64,000 nucleotides of DNA from Hymenobacter caeli. GTDB lineage: Bacteria; Bacteroidota; Bacteroidia; Cytophagales; Hymenobacteraceae. The notes beneath the pieces are model-generated. The model did no database searches, was not told the DNA's origin, and saw nothing but the letters and a program-made list of their open reading frames with translations. Location of the stretch: contig NZ_JABSNP010000003.1 of NCBI RefSeq assembly GCF_013294115.1, positions 341,179 to 405,178 on the forward strand, written 5' to 3'. Made by a program: the position numbers and the translations under genes. Below are positions 1 through 7,657 of this stretch, piece by piece (positions within the stretch are counted from its first letter, which is position 1; each line of letters opens with the position of its first letter).

Positions 1-73
1 GCTCCACAATCAGCAAGTGAAACGTATTGGTGCCCATGTCGATGAGGGCGAGACGGGTGGGGTGGGCGTGCAT
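1..73 (-). CDS. Ppx/GppA-type phosphatase, N-terminal fragment
   Basis: The reverse strand starts with ATG at 73 and reads MHAHPTRLALIDMGTNTFHL before running off the window edge. The A-x-I-D-x-G-T-N-T-x-x-L-L stretch is the first phosphate-binding loop of the exopolyphosphatase/guanosine pentaphosphate phosphatase (Ppx/GppA) members of the ASKHA superfamily. Only about 24 residues are visible, so Ppx cannot be separated from GppA. The gene lies 11 bp downstream of the GNAT gene on the same strand and may be co-transcribed with it. Confidence 0.7.
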   Translation of the reverse strand, partial: MHAHPTRLALIDMGTNTFHLLIVE

Positions 74-84
74 GGGGAAGGGAT

Positions 85-621
85 TCACGTAAGCGTTTTG
101 TGCATCTGGATAATGGCCAGCTGCTCCCCGTCGGGAAAATGAATGAAGGAGCGCGCCCCGGCGGCGTAGCCCAGGGCCCCGTACAGCGGTTCGCCGGGCA
201 AGGTTGCGGCCAGCGCCAAACTTCGGAAGCCCGCTGCGCCCGCCGCCGCCTCGCACACCCCGATAAGGGCCCGCCCCACGCCGCGCCGCGCCCAGCCCGG
301 GTGCACAAAAAACGCCCGGATGCGCCCGGCGTCACGGGCTGGGTCCAGCAGCGGGTCGGCGGCGGCTTTGCTTTGGTCGCCGCCGTACAGGGTCTGGCGG
401 CGGCTCCAGCCGCCGCCGCCGGCCAGCTGCCCGTCCATTTCGGCCACGTAGTAGGTGCCGTCGGCAATGAGCTGCGAGTCGATGCCGAACATGTGGCGCA
501 GCGCGCTCTCGATTTGGGGCCCCGTGTAGTAGCCCGCGCTCAGCTGGCGCACGGCCAGCTCCACGAGCCGGTTGAGGGCGGGCATGTCGTAGAGGGTAGC
601 CAGCCGCGTGCGAAGGTTCAC
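85..621 (-). CDS. GNAT family N-acetyltransferase
   Basis: This 178-residue protein has the GNAT fold signature. Around residues 102-120 a beta strand is followed by the acetyl-CoA pyrophosphate loop (RAFFVHPGWARRGVGRAL, an R/Q-x-x-G-x-G/A type motif A). The C-terminal part, with EPLYGALGY, is typical of motif B. It probably moves an acetyl group from acetyl-CoA to a small-molecule amine or a protein N-terminus; the substrate cannot be told. The start is a GTG at 621, because no ATG lies upstream in frame. A hairpin repeat follows upstream. The Ppx/GppA gene starts just downstream on the same strand, which suggests a two-gene transcript. Confidence 0.85.
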   Translation of the reverse strand: MNLRTRLATLYDMPALNRLVELAVRQLSAGYYTGPQIESALRHMFGIDSQLIADGTYYVAEMDGQLAGGGGWSRRQTLYGGDQSKAAADPLLDPARDAGRIRAFFVHPGWARRGVGRALIGVCEAAAGAAGFRSLALAATLPGEPLYGALGYAAGARSFIHFPDGEQLAIIQMHKTLT

Positions 622-660
622 TTAGAGGGGGTAATAAAGGGCAGGATGAAGCTATTAAGA

Positions 661-751
661 CGTCATGCTGAGCGCAGTCGAAGCATCTCTACTGCTCAAC
701 TAATCCTGATTACTGCCGCAGTAGAGATGCTTCGACGAGCTCAGCATGACG
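661..751. repeat. Dispersed inverted repeat, family A (REPIN-like), copy 1
   Basis: Arms at about 661-694 and 719-751 are near-perfect inverted copies of each other (GTCATGCTGAGC...AAGCATCTCTACTG), separated by a 24-bp centre. The arms differ by a short indel. A second copy lies at 35978-36072, with a centre that matches this one in inverted orientation. The element sits between two minus-strand genes and has no coding potential. Two inverted REP-like arms around a short centre is the layout of REPIN elements; no RAYT transposase is present in the window. Confidence 0.85.
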
Positions 752-786
752 TTCAAATCGACTGCATGCTTTCTACCAAGCCGCCC

Positions 787-1686
787 CTAATTCGCAAACC
801 GGCAGAACGTGCCCAGCGGCAGCTTGCGCTGGCCGGCGTCGTGCAAATAAATTTCGCCCAGCTCGCGCACCGCTGTGGGGCCCGGGAAGATGGCCGTGGT
901 GAGGTTGTCTAATATCAGCGCCGAAAAACCCAGCGAGTACAGGTTCACCACGAAGAAGTGGTCGGCGGGGTCGAGCAGCTGCTGGCTGAGCTTGAGCAGC
1001 TCGTTGAGCTCGTCTTCGAGCTGCCACTTCTCGCCGTTGGGGCCCCGGCCGTAGGCGGGCGGGTCGAGGATGAGGCCCTGGTATTTCGAGCCGCGCTTCA
1101 CCTCGCGGCGCACGTACTTCATGGCGTCTTCCACCAGCCAGCGCACGCCGTCGAGGCGGCTGGCCTCCATGTTGTCGCGGGCCCAGAAGTTGACCTGCTT
1201 CACCGAGTCCAGGTGCGTCACGTCGGCCCCGGCGGCGCGGGCGGCCAGGGTGGCGGCCCCGGTGTAGGCAAACAGGTTCAGCACCCGCGGCTGGGTCCGA
1301 CCCGGTAGGGCGGCGCGGCGCTTACGGGTCTGGTTGTAAATGAATTGCCAGTTGGGGTCCTGCTCCGGGAACAGCCCCACGTGCTTGAACGAGGAGAGGC
1401 CCAGCCGGAACTTCAGCCGCAGGCCGTCGGGCCGCTCGTAGCCGATGACCCACTGTTCGGGCATGGCGGGCTTGAGGCGCCACTGGCCCTTTTCGGTGCT
1501 GCCGGGGGCCCGGACAAAGGCGGCGTCGGCCCGTTCCCACTCCGTCGGCGGCAGGTGCGGGTCCCAGATGGCCTGGGGCTCGGGCCGGGCCAGCAGGTAG
1601 GGCCCAAAGCGCTCCAGCTTTTGAAAATTGCCGGAATCAATCAGCTCGTAGTCGGGCCAGGGCGAGGTGGTGAGGAAGTCGTACAT
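787..1686 (-). CDS. Class I SAM-dependent methyltransferase (RlmI-like, probable RNA methyltransferase)
   Basis: The protein is about 299 residues. An N-terminal region (LDSGNFQKLERFGPY) is followed by a Rossmann methyltransferase domain. The SAM-binding motif I is VLNLFAYTGAATLAAR, with an acidic residue after the next strand (THLDSVKQ), and the catalytic motif is ILDPPAYGRGP. DPPxxG loops of this kind occur in the RlmI/RlmL-like rRNA methyltransferases, so methylation of a ribosomal RNA base is the likely role, but the target is inferred. ATG at 1686 was chosen over a TTG four codons upstream. The gene is divergent from the PBP2-like gene, with about 210 bp between them. Confidence 0.85.
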   Translation of the reverse strand: MYDFLTTSPWPDYELIDSGNFQKLERFGPYLLARPEPQAIWDPHLPPTEWERADAAFVRAPGSTEKGQWRLKPAMPEQWVIGYERPDGLRLKFRLGLSSFKHVGLFPEQDPNWQFIYNQTRKRRAALPGRTQPRVLNLFAYTGAATLAARAAGADVTHLDSVKQVNFWARDNMEASRLDGVRWLVEDAMKYVRREVKRGSKYQGLILDPPAYGRGPNGEKWQLEDELNELLKLSQQLLDPADHFFVVNLYSLGFSALILDNLTTAIFPGPTAVRELGEIYLHDAGQRKLPLGTFCRFAN

Positions 1687-1898
1687 AGCGGGCCGCAAAG
1701 GTAGGGGCGGGCCCCCGGGGCCCCGCCGCCCGGGTCAAGCCTTTCGGCGCGGGCCCTCGTACGTAGCGGGATTCTCTACAAAACGCCCCCCAAACCTCTG
1801 CTTCTTTTAGCCGTTACCGGGGGCCACTCGCAAGGCGCTGGGCGTCATTCACCGAACCGGTTGGTATGGCCGAGCAAATGGGTGCGTAGTTTTAGGCA

Positions 1899-3809
1899 AT
1901 GGCTGAAAAAAATTGGCTGATAACGGTTTGTGGCTGGTTGGGGCTCGTGGGGCTCGGGCTGGGCGCGTGCTCGTCGCCCTCCGGCCCGGCCGCCGACAAG
2001 CCCGCCGAAGCCTACCTGCGCCGCCGCGAAATAACCGCCCCGCCCACCCGGCGCGGCCGTATCCTCGACCGCCACGACTCGGTGCTGGTGGACACCCGGC
2101 TGAACTACCTGCTGAACGTGACCCTGCGCCCGGGGCTCGATTCGGCCACTTCCGTGGCCCTCAACCACCTGCTGGGCTGGCCCGACAGCACCCTGGCGCG
2201 CCGCCTGGGCGAGGCCCTGCCCTACGCCGGGGCCCGCCCCCGGGGCCCCGTGCAGCTCGTCCTCACCGCGGCCGAGGCCGACAGCGTGCGCCGCCACCTG
2301 CCCGAGTGGCCCCAGCTGGCCCTGGCCGAAGCCGTGCGCCGCACCTACACCGTGCGCTCGGCTGCCCCGGTGCTGGGCTACCTCGCCGCCAATGCCCAAC
2401 CCTTTATCAACCAAACCATTCGTTACCGCCGCGGCCGGTTTTACCGGCTGCGCAACGGCGGCGTCGAAACCTATTACAACGGGCTGCTGACCGGCCACCG
2501 CGGCTACCTGCACCCGCTGGTGGACGCGGCCGGCGGGCGCCACGGCCGCTGGGCCCCCGACACGGCCTTCCAGGACGGGCAGGACCTGCACCTGGCCCTC
2601 GACGCCAAGCTGCAAGCCTACGCCGAAAGCCTGCTGGGCGGCCGCAAGGGCTACCTCGTGGCCCTCGACCCGCGCACCGGCGAAATCCTCTGCTCGGTGT
2701 CGGCCCCCACCTACGCGCCGGCCGCCCTCACCGGCCCCGACCAGGCCGGCCGGCGCCGCCAGCTGCTGCAGGACGAGGACCTGCCCCTGCTGAACCGGCC
2801 CGCCGTGCTGGCCAACCCGCCCGGCTCGGTGTTCAAGCTCGTGAACGCCGCCATTGCCTTGCAGCTGGGGGCCATCACGCCCGGCACCTCGTTTGCGTGC
2901 GACCAGTCGCTCATCACTTGTGTGCACGACCACCCGCGGGCCCGCAGCCTCACCATGGGCTTGCAATACAGCTGCAACCCGTTCTTCTACCAAACCATGC
3001 GGGCCCTGATTGACCACGTGCCCGACAGCCTGGCGGCCGACACCGTGGCGGCCCGCCACGCCAACCTGGCCACCTGGCAGCGCTACGCCCAGTCGTTTGG
3101 GCTCGACACGCTGCTCGGCGTGGACCTGCCCCGCGAGCAGGCCGGCTTCCTGCCCACGCCGGCTTATTATGACAAGGCGCGGGGAACCCGCAACTGGCGG
3201 TTTCGCTCCATCTACTCGCTCAGCATCGGGCAGGGCGAAATCAACCTGACAGGCCTACAAATGGCCAACATGGTGGCCATCATCGCCAACCGGGGCTGGT
3301 ACTACACGCCGCATTTCGTGCGCGGCGTGGGCACCGGGGGCCCCCTGCCGCGCTTCCTGGTGCGGCACCACACCCTCGTGGACAGCGCCAACCTGGAGGC
3401 CCTGGTGCCCGGCATGGTGGCCGTGGTGCAGCGCGGCGGCACGGCCTCGGCCTCCAGCCTGGCCGACGTGGGCATTGCCGTGGCCGGCAAAACGGGCACC
3501 GTGCAGAACGACGAGGGCGACGACCACGCCACGTTCGTGGCCTTCGCCCCCGCCCACCACCCCAAAATTGCGGTGGCCGTGTACCTCGAAAACGCCGGCT
3601 TCGGGGCCACCGAAGCGGCCCCCTGCGCCGCCCTGGTCATCGAGAAGTACCTGCGCGGCCACATTTCGTCGCCCCGCCGCAAGCGCTGGGAGCGGCGGAT
3701 GAAGTACCGCGGCCAGGCCTACGAGCGCGAGCACCGCCTGGGCCGCAAGCCGCCGCCGCCCGCGCCGCCCGCGCTACAGGTACCCGTGGTCGCGCCCGAA
3801 GGCCAGTAG
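1899..3809 (+). CDS. Penicillin-binding protein 2-like transpeptidase with lipobox
   Basis: This 636-residue class B PBP cross-links peptidoglycan in the periplasm. The PBP-dimer region has RRGRILDRHDSVLVD near residue 50 and GGVETYYNGLLTGHRG near 190. The transpeptidase domain carries SVFK (nucleophile S310, K313), S358-C-N360 and K531-T-G. The N-terminus is unusual: a hydrophobic stretch ends in LGLGAC, so C24 could be lipidated, where PBP2 proteins usually have an uncleaved membrane anchor. Its 3' end overlaps the convergent LuxR-type gene by 36 bp. A TAGTTTTA box lies only four bases before the ATG, so the transcript may be nearly leaderless. It is not beside mreCD or rodA, so mrdA is not assigned. 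Confidence 0.9.
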   Translation: MAEKNWLITVCGWLGLVGLGLGACSSPSGPAADKPAEAYLRRREITAPPTRRGRILDRHDSVLVDTRLNYLLNVTLRPGLDSATSVALNHLLGWPDSTLARRLGEALPYAGARPRGPVQLVLTAAEADSVRRHLPEWPQLALAEAVRRTYTVRSAAPVLGYLAANAQPFINQTIRYRRGRFYRLRNGGVETYYNGLLTGHRGYLHPLVDAAGGRHGRWAPDTAFQDGQDLHLALDAKLQAYAESLLGGRKGYLVALDPRTGEILCSVSAPTYAPAALTGPDQAGRRRQLLQDEDLPLLNRPAVLANPPGSVFKLVNAAIALQLGAITPGTSFACDQSLITCVHDHPRARSLTMGLQYSCNPFFYQTMRALIDHVPDSLAADTVAARHANLATWQRYAQSFGLDTLLGVDLPREQAGFLPTPAYYDKARGTRNWRFRSIYSLSIGQGEINLTGLQMANMVAIIANRGWYYTPHFVRGVGTGGPLPRFLVRHHTLVDSANLEALVPGMVAVVQRGGTASASSLADVGIAVAGKTGTVQNDEGDDHATFVAFAPAHHPKIAVAVYLENAGFGATEAAPCAALVIEKYLRGHISSPRRKRWERRMKYRGQAYEREHRLGRKPPPPAPPALQVPVVAPEGQ

Positions 3810-4538
3810 GTTCACCGTCTTCTTTGCCCCCGCCTTGCGCATCAGGTTTTTGCGGTGCGTGTTCACCGTGTTGAGGCTGATGAACAGCGCCTTGCTGATG
3901 GCCGGGCTCGTGAGCCCGCGGCCCAGCAGGCGCAGCACCTGCTGCTCCCGCTCGCTCAGCGCGGGCCGCTGCGGGGCGGCGGCCTCGGCAAAAAACTGCG
4001 GGAACGTCTCGCTCCGGGGCCCCTGCAACGACCATTTTATTTGCGCCGGAAGGCCCAGCAGGCTGATGTCGGTGCAGAAGCTGAGGTAGGCTTCTACCTC
4101 GTTGTTCGCGTTTTTCAGGAACGGCGTGCTCTGGCGCAGCACCGCGATGTAGCTGCCGTCGTGCCGCCGCACCCGGTAGTTGATTTGGAACATCGTGACG
4201 AAGGGCCCCAGGTGCGGCGCGTGGTGCAGCACGAACGCCACCAGCGCCTTCGACACCTTGAAGTACAGGCTGCGGTCGGCGGGGTGGATGTTGCGCACGA
4301 AGAAGTCGGCCGTCAGCGCGTCCAGCGCGTAGCCCAGGCACGCGTCGAAGCCCTTGTGGTGGAACCGGCCCGTGCGCATGTCGTGGATGTACACGAACTG
4401 GTTGGGCCACAGCGGCACGGTGGCCAGGTAGTGCGCGATTTGCTGCTCGGGGCCGTCCGGCGGCGGCGCGGCGTAGTGCGCGGGCAGTCCCGCCAGAAAC
4501 GACACGAAGGCCTGGCCTTCTTCAGCGGCTTGGTACAT
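3774..4538 (-). CDS. PAS-like/LuxR-type HTH transcriptional regulator
   Basis: The protein is about 254 residues. The N-terminal two thirds resembles a PAS_3-type sensor (FVYIHDMRTGRFHHKGFDAC, NIHPADRSLYF, YRVRRHDGSYIAVLRQSTPF). The C-terminus is a LuxR/GerE helix-turn-helix: LSEREQQVLRLLGRGLTSPA followed by NTVNTHRKNLMRKAG. There is no receiver domain. ATG at 4538 was preferred to an upstream TTG that would add 25 unlikely residues. It is divergent from the Nit1-type cluster across a 289-bp intergenic region, so it may control that cluster; this is inference from position only. Its 3' end overlaps the PBP2-like gene. Confidence 0.85.
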   Translation of the reverse strand: MYQAAEEGQAFVSFLAGLPAHYAAPPPDGPEQQIAHYLATVPLWPNQFVYIHDMRTGRFHHKGFDACLGYALDALTADFFVRNIHPADRSLYFKVSKALVAFVLHHAPHLGPFVTMFQINYRVRRHDGSYIAVLRQSTPFLKNANNEVEAYLSFCTDISLLGLPAQIKWSLQGPRSETFPQFFAEAAAPQRPALSEREQQVLRLLGRGLTSPAISKALFISLNTVNTHRKNLMRKAGAKKTVNLLAFGRDHGYL

Positions 4539-4754
4539 CGGGAAGGTGAATAGGGCCCAGCTTGCGCCGTGCGGCCAGCAGGAGTTCAGGGCTGAACCCT
4601 GCGGCGCAGCCAAGTTGTGCTGTTTGGCTAAAATGGGGTGTTAAGACGGGGGTGTATACGAATAACCGATGTGAAAAACTACAAAAGGCCTTCTAGTATA
4701 AAGGGTACTAGCGTGAAATTAAGTATAAATGCCTGAAATCACCCTTTCAGGTGA

Positions 4755-4785
4755 TTGACATCGGCAAGGCTCCTCCTTAGTTTTG
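4755..4785 (+). promoter_or_regulatory. Candidate Bacteroidota sigma-A promoter of the Nit1-type cluster
   Basis: TTG at 4755-4757 is followed after 20 bp by TAGTTTTG at 4778-4785. This fits the TTG-N19/20-TAnnTTTG consensus of Bacteroidota housekeeping promoters. The start codon lies 42 bp further on. Confidence 0.55.
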
Positions 4786-4827
4786 ATAAGTTCTTGAAAT
4801 CCTTCAACCATTTACACCCCCAATCTC

Positions 4828-5310
4828 ATGCCTAAGGTCGAGCTGGAAGCCCACAAAGACGGCGATTATTTCGTTGATTACGAAGAGAAGGTATTTGAAG
4901 ACGTGAAAGCCAACCCCGGCGAAAAGGCCCTGGTGACGTTCCACACCGTGGCTTTCGAAGGTTCCATTGGGTTGGTGAACATCTTGTCGGCCACGCGCTT
5001 GCAGCGCAAAGGGTTCGACACGTCCATCCTGCTCTACGGCCCCGGCGTAACGCTGGGCCTCCAGCGCGGCTTCCCCAAACTGGGCAATGAGGCCTTCCCC
5101 GGCCACCAGGTGTACGCCCAGCGCCTGGCTAAATTCATGGAAGAAGGCGGTAAGGTCTATGCCTGCCGCTTCGCCCTGCAAGCCCTCTACGGCCACGGCG
5201 AGCCCTCGCTGCTGCCCGGCATCACGCCCATCAGCCCGCTCGACGTGCTCGACCTGAACCTGATTCACCGCCGCAACGGCTCGGTTATCATCGACTCCTG
5301 GACGATGTAG
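4828..5310 (+). CDS. MSMEG_0572/Sll0783-family nitrogen-starvation response protein (NitB-like)
   Basis: This 160-residue protein matches, from recall, the MSMEG_0572/Sll0783 family, whose members sit in the conserved Nit1 nitrilase cluster. The fold looks DsrE-like: [20 protein letters not shown] is followed by [20 protein letters not shown], then [14 protein letters not shown]. No catalytic site can be named, and the biochemical role of the family is not known to me; in Synechocystis the gene responds to nitrogen starvation. It is the first gene of the cluster here. The nitrilase gene follows after 168 bp that are filled by an inverted-repeat element. A good promoter lies upstream. Confidence 0.85.
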   Translation: MPKVELEAHKDGDYFVDYEEKVFEDVKANPGEKALVTFHTVAFEGSIGLVNILSATRLQRKGFDTSILLYGPGVTLGLQRGFPKLGNEAFPGHQVYAQRLAKFMEEGGKVYACRFALQALYGHGEPSLLPGITPISPLDVLDLNLIHRRNGSVIIDSWTM

Positions 5311-5326
5311 GTCACCAGAATGGCGG

Positions 5327-5450
5327 TCTGAAACGGGGTGGTCCGGCGACTTTTTCCGTCGTCGGACCACTCTTATCCTTGAATAGGGCCGCTGTTCAAT
5401 TGCCAGGGTGGCCCGACGACGAAAAAGTCGCCGGACCACCCCGTTTCAGA
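5327..5450. repeat. Dispersed inverted repeat, family B (REPIN-like), copy 1
   Basis: Arms at 5327-5373 and 5405-5450 are inverted copies with the core GGGGTGGTCCGGCGAC. Each arm can also fold on itself (GTGGTCCG...CGGACCAC), giving a nested palindrome. A second copy lies at 49339-49521. This one separates the first two genes of the Nit1-type cluster and could form a strong structure in the transcript. Confidence 0.85.
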
Positions 5451-5478
5451 GTATTTTCATAAACTCAACGTCTGTCCA

Positions 5479-6465
5479 ATGGCCCCGTACCGCATCATCA
5501 AAGCCGCCGCTGCCCAGCTCCAGCCGGTGCTGAACGACGGCCGGGCCACCACCGAAAAGGTGTGCGAGGCCATTCGCACGGCCAGCCGGGAGGGCGCGGA
5601 AATTATCGTTTTTCCCGAAACGGTGGTGCCGAATTACCCCTATTTTTCCTTCGTGCGGCCGCCCGTGCTGGCCGGCAAAGACCACCTGGCCCTGTACGAC
5701 GAGGCCGTGGTAGTGCCGGGGCCCCTCACCGAGCTGGTGGCCGCCGCCGCCCGCCAGTGCGGCATGGTGGTGGTGCTGGGCGTGAACGAGCGCGACCACG
5801 GCACGCTCTACAACGCCCAGCTGGTGTTCGATGCCACCGGCGAGCTGGTGCTGCACCGCCGCAAAATCACGCCCACCTACCACGAGCGCATGATTTGGGG
5901 CCAGGGCGACGGCAGCGGCCTGCGCACCGTGGCCACCGCCGTGGGCCGCCTGGGGGCCCTGGCCTGCTGGGAGCACTACAACCCGCTGGCCCGCTACGCC
6001 CTCATGGCCGAGCACGAGGAAATCCACTGCGCCCAGTTCCCGGGCTCGCTGGTGGGGCAGATTTTTGCCGACCAGATGGAAGTCACCATCCGCCACCACG
6101 CCCTGGAAGCGGGCTGCTTCGTGATAAACGCCTGCGGCTGGCTGGATGAGGAGCAGATTGCCAGCATCACCCCCGACCCGGCCCTGCAAAAAGGGCTGCG
6201 CGGCGGCTGCTACACGGCCATCATCTCGCCCGAGGGCGTGGTCATCGGCGGCCCGCTCACGGCAGGCGAAGGCATTGTGTACGCCGAAATGGACATGCGC
6301 CTCATTCAGAAGCGCAAGCGCATGATGGACTCGGTGGGCCACTACGCCCGGCCTGAGCTACTGTCGCTGCACCTGAACCGCGATGTACAGCAGCCGGTGC
6401 ACGGCGCTACGGCAGCCCCGGTGGCGCCCGCGCCGGTGGGCGTTGAAGCTTTGGAACGGGTGTAG
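5479..6465 (+). CDS. Nit1-cluster nitrilase (Sll0784/NitC-like)
   Basis: This 328-residue carbon-nitrogen hydrolase converts nitriles to acids and ammonia through a Cys-thioimidate intermediate. The catalytic triad is visible: E47 ([15 protein letters not shown]), K129 ([20 protein letters not shown]) and C163 ([17 protein letters not shown]). ACWEHxNPL is the pattern of true nitrilases rather than amidases. Position and sequence place it with the nitrilases of the Nit1 cluster (Nit6803 of Synechocystis). The C-terminal tail after about residue 300 is proline/alanine-rich. The stop codon lies inside a small hairpin repeat. The natural substrate is uncertain. Confidence 0.93.
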   Translation: MAPYRIIKAAAAQLQPVLNDGRATTEKVCEAIRTASREGAEIIVFPETVVPNYPYFSFVRPPVLAGKDHLALYDEAVVVPGPLTELVAAAARQCGMVVVLGVNERDHGTLYNAQLVFDATGELVLHRRKITPTYHERMIWGQGDGSGLRTVATAVGRLGALACWEHYNPLARYALMAEHEEIHCAQFPGSLVGQIFADQMEVTIRHHALEAGCFVINACGWLDEEQIASITPDPALQKGLRGGCYTAIISPEGVVIGGPLTAGEGIVYAEMDMRLIQKRKRMMDSVGHYARPELLSLHLNRDVQQPVHGATAAPVAPAPVGVEALERV

Positions 6466-6489
6466 AGACGCGAAGTGTCATGTCTCTAC
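6462..6489. repeat. Small hairpin between nitrilase and radical SAM genes
   Basis: GTAGAGAC at 6462-6469 pairs with GTCTCTAC at 6482-6489 around a 12-base loop. The hairpin overlaps the nitrilase stop codon. It has no T-run, so it is more likely a repeat remnant or an mRNA-stability element than a terminator. It shares the GTAGAGA motif with the family A repeats. Confidence 0.6.
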
Positions 6490-6523
6490 TGCCTGGCTTT
6501 ATTTAGATGTAAATCAATAGCTT

Positions 6524-7657
6524 ATGCTGACTTCCACCATCCAGCTTTCCGACGCGGTGCTGACCGAGTTGCAGTCGGTGGGCCTGCGGCTCGACGGCGC
6601 GGCCGCCGGCCCGGCGGCCCGGCAGGGCGGCGCGGGCCCCACCGACCACAAGGCCGTGCGCGTGGGCGACACCACCATCATGGTGCCCGTGTTCAGCGCC
6701 GAGGCCAGCCGCTCGCCCTACCGCGCCGGGGCCCCCGACGTGTTGGGCGTGGCCGAGCTGTTCCGGCACGATGAGCCGGTGGGCCTCATCAGCTTTCCCA
6801 AGCAGCCCAGGTTCTACGCCGGCGTGTCGTCGGACGGGGTGCCGTTTTGGAAAATCGCGCAGCTGCACAGCCACAACGTGCTGGCCACCACGCTGCTGCA
6901 AAACTGCATTCGCTACAACGACAAGACGACTTCCTGCCAGTTCTGCGCCATCGGCGAGTCGCTGAAAAACGACCGCACCATCGCCTACAAGCGGCCCCAC
7001 CACCTCATCGAGGTGGCCCGCATGGCCATGGAGCTCGACGGCGTGGAGCAGCTCGTCATCACCACCGGCACGCCCGCCACCAAGGACCGGGGCGCGAAAA
7101 TCCTTTACGATACCGTGCTGGCTCTCAAGCGCGAAGTGAACATTCCGGTGCAGGTGCAGTGCGAGCCGCCCGACGATTTTGGCTGGTTTCAGAAGCTGTA
7201 CGATGCCGGGGCCGACTCGCTGGGCATGCACTTGGAGGCGGTGGAGGAGGCCGTGCGCCGGCGCATCATGCCCGGCAAGGCCGAGGTGACGGTGCCTTAC
7301 TACATGGAGGCCTTCAAAGCCGCCGTGGCGGTGTTCGGGCGCGGGCAGGTTTCGACCTACTTACTGGCCGGGCTCGGCGATTCAGCTGAAAGCCTGATTA
7401 ACATCAGCCGCGAGCTGGTGGCCATCGGCGTGTACCCGTTCGTGGTGCCGTTTGTGCCGGTGCGCCACACGCCGCTGGCCGCCCACCCGGGCCCCAGTCA
7501 GGCCTTTATGGCGCAGGTGCTGGCCCCCGTGGGCCAACTGCTGGCCGACGCCGGCATGACCTCCGACACCCTGAAAGCCGGCTGCGGCAAGTGCGGGGCC
7601 TGCTCCACACTAAAATCATTCGAGAAGAAAAGCGCCCCCGGGGCCCTCGCCGCATGA
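6524..7657 (+). CDS. Nit1-cluster radical SAM protein (MSMEG_0568/NitD-like)
   Basis: This 377-residue protein resembles the MSMEG_0568 radical SAM family of Nit1 clusters, which is related to biotin/lipoyl synthase-type enzymes. The cysteines that probably bind the [4Fe-4S] cluster are C128, C138 and C141 (CIRYNDKTTSCQFC), a CX9CX2C spacing instead of the canonical CX3CX2C. Downstream parts (ITTGTPATKDRGAK; VQCEPPDDFGWFQKLYDAG; LGMHLEAVEEAVRRRIMPGK) fit the TIM-barrel core. A C-terminal CX2CX2C (C354, C357, C360) could hold a second metal site. It overlaps the next gene by ATGA. The reaction is unknown. Confidence 0.92.
   Translation: MLTSTIQLSDAVLTELQSVGLRLDGAAAGPAARQGGAGPTDHKAVRVGDTTIMVPVFSAEASRSPYRAGAPDVLGVAELFRHDEPVGLISFPKQPRFYAGVSSDGVPFWKIAQLHSHNVLATTLLQNCIRYNDKTTSCQFCAIGESLKNDRTIAYKRPHHLIEVARMAMELDGVEQLVITTGTPATKDRGAKILYDTVLALKREVNIPVQVQCEPPDDFGWFQKLYDAGADSLGMHLEAVEEAVRRRIMPGKAEVTVPYYMEAFKAAVAVFGRGQVSTYLLAGLGDSAESLINISRELVAIGVYPFVVPFVPVRHTPLAAHPGPSQAFMAQVLAPVGQLLADAGMTSDTLKAGCGKCGACSTLKSFEKKSAPGALAA

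Noticed and set aside
4804..5439. A minus-strand frame that spans the MSMEG_0572-like gene and part of the family B repeat
   Set aside because: It reads through a palindromic repeat and shows no conserved pattern. The plus-strand frame is the recognised family member.
6462..6489. Hairpin after the nitrilase gene as a terminator
   Set aside because: The eight-base stem has no T-run and overlaps the stop codon. The downstream radical SAM gene has no clear promoter of its own, so read-through is more likely.
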